From Enhydrobacter sp. (lineage in GTDB: Bacteria; Pseudomonadota; Alphaproteobacteria; Reyranellales; Reyranellaceae), in contig CP075528.1 of assembly GCA_025808875.1 (NCBI GenBank), positions 3,594,473-3,658,472 on the forward strand: a stretch of DNA of 64,000 nucleotides. The letters are read 5' to 3'. The first letter of the stretch is position 1. Each line of letters starts with the position of its first letter. The position numbers were made by a program, and so were the translations under genes. Below the pieces are notes generated by a model, which did no database searches, was not told where the DNA came from, and saw only the letters and a program-made list of their open reading frames with translations. Of the stretch, positions 9,884 through 20,564 are shown one piece after another.

Positions 9884-11163
9884 TTGCGCTCCCCCGGGAT
9901 CGTCTTCAGGCCCCCCAAGTAGGGCAGCAACGCGTCGGGGAGCGACACCGAGCCGTCCTCGTTCTGATAGTTCTCGAGCACGGCGATCATCGTGCGGCCG
10001 ACGGCCAGCCCCGAGCCGTTCAGCGTGTGGACGAAGCGCGTGCCCTTGCCTTCCCTCGGGCGGTAGCGGGCGTTCATGCGCCGCGCCTGATAGTCGCCAC
10101 AGTTCGAGCAACTCGAGATCTCGCGATAAGCGTTCTGGCCGGGCAGCCAGACCTCGATGTCGAAGGTCTTGCGCGACGCCGGTCCCATGTCGCCGCCGCA
10201 CAGCACGATGGTGCGGAACGGCAGGCCGAGGCGCTTCAGTACCTCCTCGGCGCGGCCGGTCATGCGCTCGTGCTCGGCGGCCGACTGCTCGGGCGTCGTG
10301 ATGCTGACCAGCTCGACCTTGGGGAACTGGTGCTGGCGGATCATGCCGCGCGTGTCCTTGCCGGCGGCGCCGGCTTCCGAGCGGAAGCACGGGCTCCAGG
10401 CGGTGAAGCGCAAGGGTAGGTCCCGCTCCTCGACGATGCTGTCGTTCACCAGGTTGGTGAGCGGCACCTCGGCGGTCGGGATCAGCCAGTAGCCGTTGTC
10501 GGTGTGGAACATCTCCTCGGCGAAGCGCGGCAGCTGGCCGACGCCATAGGCGGCGTTGTCGCGCACCAGCAGCGGCGGATTGACCTCGGTGTAGCCACCC
10601 TCCTCGCTGGTGTGCAGGTCGAGCATGAACTGGGCGAGTGCCCGCTCGAGCTTCGCCAGATGGCCCTTGAGGAAGACGAAGCGCGCGCCGGAGATCCTGG
10701 CGGCGCGGCCGAAATCCATCTCGCCGGTCGCCTCGCCGAGCGCGACGTGGTCCCGGGGCGTGAAGCCGAAGTTGCGCTGGTTGCCGACGCGCCTCAGCTC
10801 GACATTGGCGGTCTCGTCGATGCCGTCGGGCACATCGGCGAGCGGCAGGTTGGGCAGCACCTCGAGTCGCCGGGTCAACTCGGCATCGAACTCGGCGGCG
10901 AGCGCCTCGCCCTTCCTGAGGCCCTCCTCCAGCGCGGCGACCTCGGCCATCAGCGCGTCGGCCGGTTCGCCCTTGCGCTTGGCCATGCCGATCTGCTGGC
11001 TGAGCGCCTTGCGTCTCGCCTGCAGCCCCTCGCTCTCGGTGATGGCCGACCGCCGGCGCGCGTCGATCGCCAGGATCTCAGCGGAGAGCGGCGCGAGGTT
11101 GCGCTTCTTCAGGCCGGCATCGAAGGCCGCCGGGTCGTCGCGGATGAGTCGTATGTCGTGCAT
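9880..11163 (-). CDS. serS: Serine-tRNA ligase
   Basis: Class II aminoacyl-tRNA synthetase of 427 residues. The N-terminal 110 residues form the tRNA-binding coiled coil ([20 protein letters not shown] onward, with the [12 protein letters not shown] turn). The catalytic core has motif 2, [20 protein letters not shown], and motif 3, [18 protein letters not shown]. The start at 11163 lies 2 bp after the tatC stop, and the stop overlaps the surE start. Confidence 0.97.
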   Translation of the reverse strand: MHDIRLIRDDPAAFDAGLKKRNLAPLSAEILAIDARRRSAITESEGLQARRKALSQQIGMAKRKGEPADALMAEVAALEEGLRKGEALAAEFDAELTRRLEVLPNLPLADVPDGIDETANVELRRVGNQRNFGFTPRDHVALGEATGEMDFGRAARISGARFVFLKGHLAKLERALAQFMLDLHTSEEGGYTEVNPPLLVRDNAAYGVGQLPRFAEEMFHTDNGYWLIPTAEVPLTNLVNDSIVEERDLPLRFTAWSPCFRSEAGAAGKDTRGMIRQHQFPKVELVSITTPEQSAAEHERMTGRAEEVLKRLGLPFRTIVLCGGDMGPASRKTFDIEVWLPGQNAYREISSCSNCGDYQARRMNARYRPREGKGTRFVHTLNGSGLAVGRTMIAVLENYQNEDGSVSLPDALLPYLGGLKTIPGERK

Positions 11164-11165
11164 GA

Positions 11166-11945
11166 TCAGTTGCCGGCGGCTTCTTCCGCCTTCTTGTCGG
11201 CCTCCTCGCGCTTCCTCTCGATCACCCGGCCGATCACGATGCTGAGCTCGTAGAACGCCATCAACGGGATGGCGAGCGCGATCTGGCTGATGACGTCGGG
11301 CGGCGCCAGGATGGCGGCGATGACGAAGGCGACGACGATGGCGTAGCGGCGCTTGGAGCGCAGCCCCTCGGAGGAGGCGATGCCGACCTGGATCAGCAAC
11401 GTCAGAAGGACCGGCACCTCGAAGGCAAATCCGAAGGCGAACACCAGCTGCAGGATGCGCTCGAGGTAGTCGGACGAGCGCAATGTCTTCTCGATGTCGG
11501 GCGGCGCGTACTGCGTGAGCATGAAGTTGATCACGTAGGGCAACACGACGTAGTACATCAGCGCGCAGCCGGCATAGAACATGAATGGCGTGGCGACGAG
11601 GAACGGCACGAAGGCGCGCTTCTCGTGGCGATAGAGCCCCGGCGCGACGAACAGCCAGATCTGCACGGCGATCAGCGGGAAGCCGACGATCAGGGCGACG
11701 AAGGCCGACAGCTTCACCGTGACGAAGAAGAACTCGAAGATGTCGAGGACGACGACCTTGTAGCCGTCGGCCAGCGCCGGCTGCATCAGGAACGAGAAGA
11801 TCGGCTTGGCGAAATAGAACGTGACGAAGAAGACGGCGAAGAACGCGACCAGCGCATAGATCAGCCGCTTGCGCAGCTCGATCAGGTGATCGAGCAGCGG
11901 CATCGGCTTGTCGTCTTCGGGTCCGTCGTGCGTGGCTTCGGTCAA
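11166..11945 (-). CDS. tatC: Sec-independent protein translocase TatC
   Basis: TatC recognises twin-arginine signal peptides and forms the receptor core of the Tat export pathway in the inner membrane. The 259-residue protein has the expected six hydrophobic segments and the family hallmark [12 protein letters not shown] before TM1, with the [14 protein letters not shown] and [18 protein letters not shown] regions following. The highly charged C-terminal tail is ordinary. It is the third gene of tatABC and is packed against serS. Confidence 0.96.
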   Translation of the reverse strand: MTEATHDGPEDDKPMPLLDHLIELRKRLIYALVAFFAVFFVTFYFAKPIFSFLMQPALADGYKVVVLDIFEFFFVTVKLSAFVALIVGFPLIAVQIWLFVAPGLYRHEKRAFVPFLVATPFMFYAGCALMYYVVLPYVINFMLTQYAPPDIEKTLRSSDYLERILQLVFAFGFAFEVPVLLTLLIQVGIASSEGLRSKRRYAIVVAFVIAAILAPPDVISQIALAIPLMAFYELSIVIGRVIERKREEADKKAEEAAGN

Positions 11946-12015
11946 GGGAAAGCGACCAATGGTGGAGCCGCCTTATGCCGCCGTTTGCGCCACAATTCAA
12001 AGCGCGAATTGGCGC

Positions 12016-12465
12016 CTATTCGGCGGCGGCCTTTACAGACTTCTGCTGATCCGGAGCGGTCGAAGCGTCCGGCGTCGGCGCCTCGAGGGCGGGCGCAGGC
12101 GTTTCGGCCGCGACCTGCGGCGCCGACTCGGGCTCGGCCAGGGGATTGTCGAACGTGCTCTTGGCCTCGGCGATGGCCTTTTCGGTCTCGGTCATGCCTT
12201 CCTGAATGGCGCTCTTGATCTCGCGGGTGGGGTCGAGCGCCTGCAGATCGAGACCAGGCGCCGACTCGAGCTGCTTCTTGACCTGATCGATCTCGGACTG
12301 GCGCACCATCTCGTCGACATGGCCGCGGAATTCCGCCGCCATGCCGCGCATCTTGGCCATCCAGCTGCCCCACGAGCGCAGCATGCCGGGCAGTTCCTTG
12401 GGGCCGATCACGATCAAGGCCACGACCGCGATGACCAGCAGCTCGGGACTGTCGATTCCGAACAT
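12016..12465 (-). CDS. tatB: Sec-independent protein translocase TatB
   Basis: 149 residues: a short N-terminal membrane helix (MFGIDSPELLVIAVVALIVI) followed by the GPKELP hinge, an amphipathic helix and a long acidic, Pro/Ala-rich tail. The Glu in the N-terminal helix (residue 8) and the GPKELP motif are the marks of TatB as opposed to TatA. TatB joins TatC in the substrate receptor. It lies between tatA and tatC. Confidence 0.95.
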   Translation of the reverse strand: MFGIDSPELLVIAVVALIVIGPKELPGMLRSWGSWMAKMRGMAAEFRGHVDEMVRQSEIDQVKKQLESAPGLDLQALDPTREIKSAIQEGMTETEKAIAEAKSTFDNPLAEPESAPQVAAETPAPALEAPTPDASTAPDQQKSVKAAAE

Positions 12466-12494
12466 CGGGCGCTACCGGACGGCCGGACCGGCCG

Positions 12495-12755
12495 TCACAC
12501 CTTGGCGGTGCTGTCCTGGCGAACCTCGCCGCTCGGCGGGTTTGTGGTGGCCTGGGCCGAGATCGGCTTGGCCGTGTCGCCAGGTTGACCGGCGGGCGGT
12601 TGGGCCTCTTCCTGGCCACCGCCGACGCCCTTCTTGAAGGCCGAGAGGCCCTTGCCGAAGTCGCCCATGAGCTGCGAGATCTTGCCGCGACCGCCGAACA
12701 GCAGCAGCACGACGGCCAGCACGATTAGCCAGTGCCATACGCTGAAGCTACCCAT
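12495..12755 (-). CDS. tatA: Sec-independent protein translocase TatA
   Basis: 86 residues: the N-terminal helix [20 protein letters not shown], the FGG hinge, then the amphipathic helix [20 protein letters not shown]. Multiple TatA copies form the protein-conducting pore. The open frame runs further upstream, but the ATG at 12755 is the family start. The 109 bp before it (12756-12864) separate it from scpB and may carry a tat promoter, although no clear element was seen. Confidence 0.95.
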   Translation of the reverse strand: MGSFSVWHWLIVLAVVLLLFGGRGKISQLMGDFGKGLSAFKKGVGGGQEEAQPPAGQPGDTAKPISAQATTNPPSGEVRQDSTAKV

Positions 12756-12864
12756 GAAATTGCTCCCAGAAAACGATTGCGATCGCCGTCGCGCGATTAT
12801 GGCACCCGGGCCGAAGGCCCGGCAACACATCGAATGCGGCCGAAATGCGGCCTATCGGCCTGTC

Positions 12865-13530
12865 TTACCGACTCGCCTCGTCGGCGGCCAAAGGTTCATC
12901 GGCCTCATCCTCGCCCGGCTCCAACGGCAGATCGGGCTCCTCAGGCCTGAATATGGGGGGCTGGGCGCGCGGGTCCAAGAGGCCGGCGGCCTTGAGTTCC
13001 TCGTTGCCCGGCAGATCGTCGAGACTCGGCAAGCCGAAATGCTCGAGGAAGAAATCCGTCGTGCCCCAGGTCACCGGCTTGCCCGGCGCGCGGCGGCGGC
13101 CCATCGGGCGAATCCAGTTCTGCTCGAACAGCAGGTCGAGCGTACCCTTGCTCAGGCCGACGCCGCGCACCTGCTCGATCTCGGTGCGCGTCACCGGCTG
13201 GTGATAGGCGATGATCGCCAGAGTCTCGATTGCCGCGCGCGACAGCTTGCGCGTCACCGGGCGCTCGATCTTGAGCTTCTCGGAAAGATCGGGCGCCGTG
13301 CGGAAGGCGTAGCCGCCCGCGACCTTCACCAGGTTGACGCCGCGGCCGGCATACATCTCGCCGAGGTCGGCCAGCAGGCGCGGCACGTCGGCGTCGTTGG
13401 GCAGGCGGTCCGCCAGATCCTTTTCGTCGAGCGCCTGCGTGCCGGCGAAGATCAGGGCCTCCAGCAGGCGCAGATGCTGGGCGTGGTCGGGGGAGAAGAC
13501 GTCCGTCACTTGGTTCTCGGCTTCAGACAT
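12865..13530 (-). CDS. scpB: Segregation and condensation protein B
   Basis: A 221-residue winged-helix kleisin partner that binds ScpA and helps SMC condense the chromosome. It shows the family blocks RLLEALIFAGTQALDEKDLA, the second winged helix ETLAIIAYHQPVTRTEIEQV, then GRRRAPGKPVTWGTTDFFL. The acidic C-terminal tail is usual in this group. It starts 12 bp after scpA. Confidence 0.94.
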   Translation of the reverse strand: MSEAENQVTDVFSPDHAQHLRLLEALIFAGTQALDEKDLADRLPNDADVPRLLADLGEMYAGRGVNLVKVAGGYAFRTAPDLSEKLKIERPVTRKLSRAAIETLAIIAYHQPVTRTEIEQVRGVGLSKGTLDLLFEQNWIRPMGRRRAPGKPVTWGTTDFFLEHFGLPSLDDLPGNEELKAAGLLDPRAQPPIFRPEEPDLPLEPGEDEADEPLAADEASR

Positions 13531-13542
13531 GGGAGAGCACCG

Positions 13543-14349
13543 TCACCGTTGCTCGTTACGTTTGCGCAGATAGATGGGGCCGAAGCGCTCGGCCTGGCGC
13601 AACTCGACGGAGCCGTCCTTGGCGAGCTGGAGGCCGGCGACGAAGGTCGCCGCGAGCGCCGAACGCCGCCGCGTCGGATCGGTGAGGCCCGCCGGCAGAA
13701 AGGCCTCGAGCGACTGCCAGTCGATGGCGATGCCGAGCATGCGGCCGAGCCGCTCTGCCGCCTCCTCCACCGAGAAGAACTGCATCGGCTCGATCTGATA
13801 GGTGTCGGCATCCTTGGGCCGCACCTGGTGGCCGTAAGCCTGCAGCAGGTCGTAGAGCTTGACGTCCCAGATCGCGCGGCGCACCACGACGACGCCCTCG
13901 GGCTGGCCGCGCGAGAAGATATCCTTGCCGAGCTGGGGACGCGCCATCAAGCGCACGCCGGCTTCCTGCATCGCCTCGAGGCGGCGCAACTGCCATTGCA
14001 GCGCGTCGGCCATCTCCTGGCCCGACGGCTCCTCGCCAGCCGGAGGTTCGGGCAGCAGCAGGCGCGATTTCAGGTAGGCGAGCCATGCGGCCATCACCAG
14101 ATAGTCGGCGGCGAGCTCGAGCCGCAGCCGGCGCGCCTGTGCGACGTGCGCCAGATACTGGTCGACGAGCGCCACCATCGAGATGCGCCGCAGATCGACC
14201 TTCTGGTCGCGAGCGAGGGTCAGCAGGAGATCGAGAGGCCCCTCGAAGCCCTCGAGGTTGACGATCAACTCGCCCTCGCCCGGCGCGATCATGTCGGGGC
14301 CGGCGGCGGCGAATCCGTCAGGAGGAAGCGGGCTTTCTGTCTGGCTCAT
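13543..14349 (-). CDS. scpA: Segregation and condensation protein A (kleisin)
   Basis: A 268-residue kleisin bridging the SMC heads. The N-terminal block LEGFEGPLDLLLTLARDQKV and the helix YLVMAAWLAYLKSRLLLPEP are characteristic, and the C-terminal winged helix is present. It starts about 50 bp after nagZ, and scpB follows at once. The smc gene itself is not in the window. Confidence 0.94.
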   Translation of the reverse strand: MSQTESPLPPDGFAAAGPDMIAPGEGELIVNLEGFEGPLDLLLTLARDQKVDLRRISMVALVDQYLAHVAQARRLRLELAADYLVMAAWLAYLKSRLLLPEPPAGEEPSGQEMADALQWQLRRLEAMQEAGVRLMARPQLGKDIFSRGQPEGVVVVRRAIWDVKLYDLLQAYGHQVRPKDADTYQIEPMQFFSVEEAAERLGRMLGIAIDWQSLEAFLPAGLTDPTRRRSALAATFVAGLQLAKDGSVELRQAERFGPIYLRKRNEQR

Positions 14350-14400
14350 CCGCTTTGGTTTTATCAGCGGCAGGTCCGGCCGCCACTGGATTTGGCGGCC

Positions 14401-15429
14401 TTATCCCCATGCCGGCAGCAACGCGGCGAGTCGCCTGGCCGCTTCCGCCAACCCGGCCTTGCCGAGCGGTCGCCGATGGCGCTCCAGATGGCTGCGACCG
14501 GCATCGAAGCGGCGCTGTGCCGCAGCGCTCATCGGTCCGGTCCGCGCGGCAATCTCGCGCATCTCGTCCATCCGGCCGTTGCAGTGCAGGGCGATGTCGC
14601 ATCCCGCGGCGAGCGCCTGCTCGGCGCGGTCGCCCAGCGTGCCGCCGAGGGCCTGCATGGAGAGGTCGTCCGACAGCAGCAGCCCATCGAAGCCGATATG
14701 GCGGCGGATCACATCCTTCACGCCCCCTGCCGAAACGGTGATGGCGCGCTCGGGATCGACGGCGTCGAACAGCAGATGTCCGGTCATCGCCCACGGCAGA
14801 TCGGCCAGGAGCCTGAAGGGCAGGAAGTCGTGCCGTTCGAGTTCGGCACGCGAGGCCGAGACACGCGGCAAGTGGTGATGCGAATCGACCGTCGCGCGAC
14901 CGTGGCCGGGGATGTGCTTGATCACCGGCATGACACCTTCGCCGAGCAGTCCCTCCGCGGCGGCGCGCCCCAGCGCGGCGACCGGCTCGGGGGCCGAGGC
15001 ATAGGCACGATCGCCGATCACAGCATGGGTCTCGGGGAAGGCGATGTCGAGCACGGGGAGGCAGTCGACGTCGCAACCGATCGAGGCAACGTCGGCCGCG
15101 AGCAGTCGCGAATTGAGGCGCGTCGCCTCGAGCCCCCGCTCCGGATCTCTGCGATAAAGTTCGCCCAGAACCCGCGCCGGCGGCGCCTTGCGCCAGTGCG
15201 GCGGCTTCAGGCGCGCGACACGGCCGCCTTCCTGGTCGATGAGGATTGGCGCGTCGAACCGCCCGACGCTGGAGCGCAGATCGTCGGTCAGCCGACGCGC
15301 GCGCTCGGGCGTGTCGATGTTGCGCGCGAACAGGATGAAGCCCAGAGGATCGGCGTCACGAAAGAAGGCGCGCTCGTCGGCGGTGAGGTCGGGCCCCGAG
15401 CAGCCGAAGATGACGGCCCTCGGCCTCAA
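14401..15429 (-). CDS. nagZ: Beta-N-acetylhexosaminidase (glycoside hydrolase family 3)
   Basis: NagZ removes GlcNAc from anhydromuropeptides in cytosolic cell-wall recycling. The 342-residue protein has the substrate loop DQEGGRVARL, the family signature KHIPGHGRATVDSHHHLP, where the mobile-loop His acts as acid/base, and LLSDDLSMQAL with the catalytic nucleophile Asp. No signal peptide is present, as expected. The gene lies between the SPOR protein gene and scpA. Confidence 0.94.
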   Translation of the reverse strand: MRPRAVIFGCSGPDLTADERAFFRDADPLGFILFARNIDTPERARRLTDDLRSSVGRFDAPILIDQEGGRVARLKPPHWRKAPPARVLGELYRRDPERGLEATRLNSRLLAADVASIGCDVDCLPVLDIAFPETHAVIGDRAYASAPEPVAALGRAAAEGLLGEGVMPVIKHIPGHGRATVDSHHHLPRVSASRAELERHDFLPFRLLADLPWAMTGHLLFDAVDPERAITVSAGGVKDVIRRHIGFDGLLLSDDLSMQALGGTLGDRAEQALAAGCDIALHCNGRMDEMREIAARTGPMSAAAQRRFDAGRSHLERHRRPLGKAGLAEAARRLAALLPAWG

Positions 15430-15448
15430 GGCAGCGCGGCCCGGCGGC

Positions 15449-16351
15449 TCATCGCGCCGGCGGGATGACGACGCAGTCGGCCTTGCGGCCTTTCAACGTT
15501 CCACACACGCCCTGCGCCTGCTTCTCGTCGAGCGGACCGGCCTGCACGCGATACCACACGCCGCGGTCGCCGAGGTCGACGCGCACTGGCTGCATGCGCA
15601 GGCTGGCGAGCACGTCGCCATGGGCATTCTGCAGCTTGGCCCAGGTCGACTTGGCGATGTCTTCCGTCTTCACCGACGCGATCTGCACGCGCCAGCCACC
15701 GGTCGGACCGGAGATGTTGTCGATCAGGCTGGCGATGCTGGGCCCCGATCCCGCGCCGGTCGGCGCCGGCGCGGCGACGGCGGGCTGCGCCGTCGCCGCG
15801 GGCGTGTTGCCGGGAGTGGGGGTGATCACGGTCGGCTGCAGCGGCGCGGGCACCTTGGCGACCTCGGTGTCGGGAGCCTTGGGCACCGACGGGACCGGCA
15901 GGCCGGTCGGCGGCAGACTGGGCTTGACCGGTGACGGCAGGAGTTTCTCCGGCTGGGTCGGCACCGTGCCGGGCGAGATGCGGTTGAAGACTTCCTTGTC
16001 CTGGTTGGGCGGCACGAGGCCGCCGGCATTCTCGGGTTTCACGCGGGCGGGCGTGGTCGGCGCCTGGACCACCAGCGGCTCGAGCCCCTGGCCGCCGGCC
16101 TTAACGTCCTGGTTATGGGCCCACCAGACGACCGAGCCGAAGCTCGCGATGGCGGCGACAGAGACCATGACGGTCAGGATCTGGCCGCGCCGACGGTTGA
16201 CGCGCGACAGCAGGGAATCCCGCGGCGGCGGCGGAATCGAATCGGGTTCGTGAGCGACGGGCCGGGGCTGCGGATCAAGCCTTACGGCAACCGACTCGTT
16301 GGGTCGGTAGATCGTTGGACCGTCGCCGGGGGGGGACCGGCGGATGTGCAT
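15449..16351 (-). CDS. SPOR domain-containing inner-membrane protein
   Basis: A 300-residue bitopic protein. It has a short cytoplasmic Pro/Arg-rich N-terminus, one membrane helix at about residues 52-77 (ILTVMVSVAAIASFGSVVWW), a long Pro/Thr/Val-rich periplasmic linker, and a C-terminal SPOR domain (about 218-298) with WRVQIASVKTEDIAKSTWAK and VWYRVQAGPL. SPOR domains bind denuded glycan strands at the division septum, so a role in cell division or wall remodelling is likely. The arrangement argS / SPOR / nagZ / scpA is conserved in Alphaproteobacteria. Confidence 0.9.
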   Translation of the reverse strand: MHIRRSPPGDGPTIYRPNESVAVRLDPQPRPVAHEPDSIPPPPRDSLLSRVNRRRGQILTVMVSVAAIASFGSVVWWAHNQDVKAGGQGLEPLVVQAPTTPARVKPENAGGLVPPNQDKEVFNRISPGTVPTQPEKLLPSPVKPSLPPTGLPVPSVPKAPDTEVAKVPAPLQPTVITPTPGNTPAATAQPAVAAPAPTGAGSGPSIASLIDNISGPTGGWRVQIASVKTEDIAKSTWAKLQNAHGDVLASLRMQPVRVDLGDRGVWYRVQAGPLDEKQAQGVCGTLKGRKADCVVIPPAR

Positions 16352-16357
16352 TTGTCC

Positions 16358-18100
16358 TTATCTCATTTCCTCGACGGGTTTCACGCCGAAGACCTTTAAT
16401 CCTGATCCTATCACAAATCCGACGGCCTGTACCAATGCGAGGCGTGCCCGGCTGAGCTCGGGGTCGCCCTCGACGACGAAACGCAGCGCAGGCTCCTCCC
16501 GTCCGCGATTCCAGTGGGCGTGGAAGGCAGCCGCGAGGTCGTAGAGGTAGAAAGCGATACGGTGCGGCTCGTGCGCCGCGGCGGCGGCCTCGACCTGGCG
16601 CGGCCACTGGGCGATCAGCCGCACCATGGCGAGCTCGTCACGGTCGGTCAGCTTGTCGAGCGGCGCGCCCGCCAGCCCGTCCGTCGACAGGCCGGCCGAC
16701 GCCGCCTGGCGCATCACCGAGCGCGTGCGGGCATGGCCGTACTGGACGTACCAGACGGGATTGTCGCGCGATTGCTCGGTCGCCTTCACCAGATCGAAGT
16801 CGAACGGCGCGTCGTTCTTGCGCGTCAGCATGGTGAAACGCACGACGTCGGGCCCGACCTCGTCGAGAAGATCGCGCAGGGTGACGAAAGTACCGGCACG
16901 CTTGGACATGCGCACCAGCTCGCCATTCCTCATCACGCGCACGAGCTGGCAGAGCTTGACGTCGAGCTCGCCCTTGCCCTCGGTGATCGCCCTCACCGCC
17001 GCCTTCATGCGCTTGACGTAGCCGCCGTGGTCGGCCCCCCAGATGTCGATCATGTCGGCGAAGCCGCGCCGGAACTTGTCGAAGTGATAGGCGATGTCGT
17101 TGGCGAAGTAGGTCCAGCTGCCGTCCGACTTCTTCAACGGCCGATCGACCTCGTCGCCGAACTTCGTCGCCCGGAACAGCGTCTGCTCGCGGTCCTCCCA
17201 GTCGTCGGGCTTCTGGCCTTTCGGCGGCTCGAGCCGGCCCTGGTAGATCAGGCCCTGGCGCGACAGTTCCTGGAACACGCGATCGACGGCGCCCGATTCG
17301 ACCAGGGCGCGCTCGGACGAATAGACCTCGATATCGACGCCCATGGTCGCGAGGTCGCTCCTGATCTCCTCCATCAGCGTCGAAATGGCGAAGGCCCGCA
17401 TCGGTGCCAGCCAGTCGGCCTCGGGCTTGTCGACCCAGCGCGCGCCGTCGCGCCCGGCGATCGCCGCGCCGACCTCCTTCAGGTACTCGCCGGGATAGAG
17501 CCCTTCCGGGATCGCCCCGATCGATTCGCCCAGCGCCTCCTTGTAGCGGAGGTAGGTCGAGCGCCCGAGAGTGTCGACCTGGGCCCCGGCATCGTTGATG
17601 TAATATTCCTTGGTGACGTCGTAGCCAGCCTTGGCGAGCAGGTTGGCGAGCGCGTCGCCGACCACGGCGCCCCGGGCATGCGCCACGTGCAAAGGCCCGG
17701 TCGGGTTGGCCGACACGTACTCGACGTTCACCTTGCGGCCGGCGCCCAGCGTCGAATCGCCGTAGGCGATCCCCGCCTTCAGGCAATCGCGCAGCCGTTC
17801 GCGCCAGAACGAATCCGAAAGCCGGAGGTTGATGAAGCCCGGCCCCGCCACCGAGCCGTCGACGACATCGGCATTGGTCTCGAGGCGGGCGAGCAGCGGC
17901 CCGGCGATGTCGCGCGGCTTCTTGCCCGCCGCCTTGGCCAGCACCATGGCCGCATTGGTGGCGATGTCGCCGTGCGCCGGATCGCGCGGCGGCTCCGCGG
18001 TGATGGCCGAGAAATCCAGCGCCGCCGGCAGTTCGCCGGCCGCCTGCATGGATCTGAGCGCCGCCTCGATCTCGCCGATGAAATGGCGGTACGGGTTCAT
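16358..18100 (-). CDS. argS: Arginine-tRNA ligase
   Basis: Class I aminoacyl-tRNA synthetase, 580 residues. It has the N-terminal Add-1 domain, the HIGH-type sequence in [20 protein letters not shown], and the KMSK equivalent [14 protein letters not shown], with a C-terminal DALR anticodon-binding domain ([14 protein letters not shown] onward). It starts 18 bp downstream of dgt, and the SPOR gene starts 6 bp after its stop. Confidence 0.97.
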   Translation of the reverse strand: MNPYRHFIGEIEAALRSMQAAGELPAALDFSAITAEPPRDPAHGDIATNAAMVLAKAAGKKPRDIAGPLLARLETNADVVDGSVAGPGFINLRLSDSFWRERLRDCLKAGIAYGDSTLGAGRKVNVEYVSANPTGPLHVAHARGAVVGDALANLLAKAGYDVTKEYYINDAGAQVDTLGRSTYLRYKEALGESIGAIPEGLYPGEYLKEVGAAIAGRDGARWVDKPEADWLAPMRAFAISTLMEEIRSDLATMGVDIEVYSSERALVESGAVDRVFQELSRQGLIYQGRLEPPKGQKPDDWEDREQTLFRATKFGDEVDRPLKKSDGSWTYFANDIAYHFDKFRRGFADMIDIWGADHGGYVKRMKAAVRAITEGKGELDVKLCQLVRVMRNGELVRMSKRAGTFVTLRDLLDEVGPDVVRFTMLTRKNDAPFDFDLVKATEQSRDNPVWYVQYGHARTRSVMRQAASAGLSTDGLAGAPLDKLTDRDELAMVRLIAQWPRQVEAAAAAHEPHRIAFYLYDLAAAFHAHWNRGREEPALRFVVEGDPELSRARLALVQAVGFVIGSGLKVFGVKPVEEMR

Positions 18101-18118
18101 GCGCCGGGGTATTGCACT

Positions 18119-19306
18119 TTATTGGTAGAGATCAAAGAGCCGCTTGTGCTCGTCCAGGGCGAAGCGGTCGGTCATGCCGGCGATGTAGTCGGCGACGATG
18201 CGGGCCCGCGCCGGCCGCTCGGCCGCCTCGGCGCGCTCGCGCCAGGGCGGCGGCAGGCAGTTGGGCTCGGCGAACAACAGGCCGAACAGGTCCATCACCA
18301 CGCGGCGCGCCTTGGAGTGGGTGCGCTCGAGGTGCCAGTGCTCGTACATGCGCTTGTAGAGGAAGGCCTTGATGACTTGGTCGTTGGCCGCCATCGCGTC
18401 GGAGAAGCCGACAACCGGCCGGCCAAGTGCGCGGATGTCGGTCACCGATTTCGGCGCGGCGTCGGCCAGCCGCCGGCGCGTCTCGGCCAGCACGTCCTCG
18501 ACCATGGCATTGATGACCCGGCGCACGGCTTCGTGGATCAGTCGTGTTTGACCGATGCCGGGATACTTCTTCTCGACCGCCACGAACATCTCGCCGACCA
18601 GCGGCAACTCCGCGAGATCGGCAACCTCGAACAGGCCGGCGCGCAGGCCGTCGTCGATGTCGTGGTTGTTGTAGGCGATGTCGTCGCTGAGGGCGGCGAC
18701 CTGGGCCTCCGGCCCGGCATGGCCGGCGAGCTCGAGATCCTGGTCGCGGCAGTATTCGACGATGGCGGCCGGCAGGTCGTCGAGCGTGCGGCCACCCTCG
18801 AGCAGCGGACCGTTGTGCTTGACCGCGCCCTCCAGCGCTTCCCAGCTGAGGTTCAGCCCGTTGAATTCGGCATAGCGTTCCTCGAGCTTGGTAAGGATGC
18901 GCAGCGTCTGGGCGTTGTGGTCGAAGCCGCCGAACGGCTTCATCGCCGCGTGCAGTGCCTCCTCGCCGGCATGGCCGAACGGCGTGTGGCCGAGATCGTG
19001 GGCGAGCGCGACGGCCTCGCCGAGATCCTCGTCGAGCTCGAGCGTGCGGCAGATCGTGCGCGCGATCTGGGCAACCTCGAGCGAATGGGTGAGCCGCGTG
19101 CGGTAGTGATCGCCTTCGTGGAAGACGAAGACCTGCGTCTTGTGCTTCAGCCGACGAAACGCCGTCGAATGGATGATGCGGTCGCGATCGCGCTGGAACG
19201 GGCTGCGCGGCGGCGCCTCGGGTTCGGGATGAAGCCGGCCGCGGCTCCGCCACGGCAGGGTGGCATAGGGCGCCAGCGCGTGGCGACTCGGCATCGGCCC
19301 GGCCAC
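18119..19306 (-). CDS. dgt: Deoxyguanosinetriphosphate triphosphohydrolase-like protein (HD domain)
   Basis: A 395-residue HD-domain dNTP triphosphohydrolase of the short type common in Alphaproteobacteria. Metal ligands are intact: [29 protein letters not shown] and the later [14 protein letters not shown]. These enzymes split dNTPs into deoxynucleoside and triphosphate and help balance precursor pools. An alternative start is the ATG at 19294. It lies 4 bp from the universal stress gene and runs in the same direction. Confidence 0.92.
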   Translation of the reverse strand: MAGPMPSRHALAPYATLPWRSRGRLHPEPEAPPRSPFQRDRDRIIHSTAFRRLKHKTQVFVFHEGDHYRTRLTHSLEVAQIARTICRTLELDEDLGEAVALAHDLGHTPFGHAGEEALHAAMKPFGGFDHNAQTLRILTKLEERYAEFNGLNLSWEALEGAVKHNGPLLEGGRTLDDLPAAIVEYCRDQDLELAGHAGPEAQVAALSDDIAYNNHDIDDGLRAGLFEVADLAELPLVGEMFVAVEKKYPGIGQTRLIHEAVRRVINAMVEDVLAETRRRLADAAPKSVTDIRALGRPVVGFSDAMAANDQVIKAFLYKRMYEHWHLERTHSKARRVVMDLFGLLFAEPNCLPPPWRERAEAAERPARARIVADYIAGMTDRFALDEHKRLFDLYQ

Positions 19307-19310
19307 CGGA

Positions 19311-19742
19311 CTACTTCACCAACGTCACCGGCGCGTCGACATGGGCGATGACGTCCTGCGCCACCGAGCCCAGCAGCACGCCGGCGAGCCCGGTATGTCC
19401 GCGCGTGCCGAGCACGATCAGGCCCGCGCCGAGCTTGCGCGCGAAGTCGTTGACGATCGCGCCCTGCCGGCCGACGCCGATATGGACCGTGGCGGCGACG
19501 CCCGCCTTCCGGGCGAGCTCGACCGCCGAGGCCAGCGCCTTGTTGCCCTCGTCACGGTGGTAGGAATCGATGTCCTGGCGCGACACGAACGAGGAGATGG
19601 CGCCGCCGAGATTGGGCTGCACGTTGAGGAAGTGCAGCTCGGTCGCCAGGCCGCCCGACATCAGGTCGAGGGCGTGGCCGACCGCGCGGTCCGAATTCTG
19701 CGAACCGTCGACCGCCACCAGGATCGCCTTCAACTTGGCCAT
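19311..19742 (-). CDS. Universal stress protein (UspA family, ATP-binding type)
   Basis: 143 residues. The N-terminal [14 protein letters not shown] strand-loop and the C-terminal [15 protein letters not shown] fit the ATP-binding consensus G-x2-G-x9-G-S, so it should belong to the nucleotide-binding Usp class. The ATG at 19742 has a strong AAGGAG eight bases upstream. The frame could start at a GTG at 19751 overlapping the terC stop, but the Shine-Dalgarno favours the ATG. Confidence 0.9.
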   Translation of the reverse strand: MAKLKAILVAVDGSQNSDRAVGHALDLMSGGLATELHFLNVQPNLGGAISSFVSRQDIDSYHRDEGNKALASAVELARKAGVAATVHIGVGRQGAIVNDFARKLGAGLIVLGTRGHTGLAGVLLGSVAQDVIAHVDAPVTLVK

Positions 19743-19747
19743 GTCGA

Positions 19748-20494
19748 TCACTCCTTGCCCGTCTTGCCGCCGCTGCCGTGCTCGGCCAGGTCGACCGGCT
19801 CGTCATGCGCCTCGGCCCGCTTGCGCGCACGATATTGCAGCAGGAAGCCGATGGCGACCGTCAGGATCGCACCGCCCATCTCGAACCAGGTCTTGGCGTT
19901 GGGCAGCGCGGCCGCGAGCGTGTCGGCATAGGCCGGGTCGGTCGCCAGCACCTCGCCGGCGATCCAGCCGAGCAGGCCGCCGCCGGCGATGACGATGGCG
20001 GGGAAGCGGTTGAGCAGCGCCATGATCAGCGTGGCGCCGAAGACGATCAGCGGGACGCTGACGACGAGCCCGAGGACGATGAGGGCGGTGTTGCCGTGCG
20101 CCGCCGCGGCGATGGCGATGGCGTTGTCGAGGCTCATCACGGCATCGGCGACGACGATGGTCCGGACGGCCGCCCACAGCGAGCCCGCGCCCTTCACCCC
20201 GTCGCCGTGCTCGTCCTCGCCCTGCACCAGCTTGACGCCGATCCACAGCAGCAGCAGCCCGCCCACCAGCTTGAGGAAGCCGATCTGCAATAGCTGGTCG
20301 ACGATCAGGACGAAGACGATGCGCAGCGCGATGGCACCAGCGCTGCCGACCAGGATGGCGGGCTTCTGCTGGCCCTTGGGCAGATTGCGGCAGGCGAGGG
20401 CGATGACCAGGGCGTTGTCGCCGGAGAGGACGATGTTGACCAGGATGATCTGGACGAGGCCGCTCCAGAACGCCGGTGTCACCTCGAATCCCAT
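19748..20494 (-). CDS. TerC/YjbE family integral membrane protein
   Basis: 248 residues with about seven hydrophobic segments. The family motifs with membrane-embedded acids are present: [20 protein letters not shown] near the N-terminus and [17 protein letters not shown] in the middle. TerC/YjbE/Alx-type proteins are implicated in metal (mainly manganese) export, often to metalate secreted enzymes. It is the first gene of the minus-strand cluster and diverges from gpt across a 122 bp gap. Confidence 0.88.
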   Translation of the reverse strand: MGFEVTPAFWSGLVQIILVNIVLSGDNALVIALACRNLPKGQQKPAILVGSAGAIALRIVFVLIVDQLLQIGFLKLVGGLLLLWIGVKLVQGEDEHGDGVKGAGSLWAAVRTIVVADAVMSLDNAIAIAAAAHGNTALIVLGLVVSVPLIVFGATLIMALLNRFPAIVIAGGGLLGWIAGEVLATDPAYADTLAAALPNAKTWFEMGGAILTVAIGFLLQYRARKRAEAHDEPVDLAEHGSGGKTGKE

Positions 20495-20564
20495 GCTACG
20501 CGATTCCCGTCCTGATAAAGCTTCCGGCGACCTTCATTGCGTCGGCGGAAGGTGTTAGTTCAGC

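Noticed and set aside
12634..15468. A very long plus-strand open frame (over 900 codons) antisense to tatA, scpB, scpA and nagZ
   Set aside because: It is the Arg/His/Gln-rich shadow that high-GC codon use creates opposite real genes. The minus-strand proteins are complete and recognisable.
16514..19351. A 945-codon plus-strand frame opposite argS and dgt
   Set aside because: Same shadow effect; no domain and no ribosome binding site, while argS and dgt are intact on the other strand.
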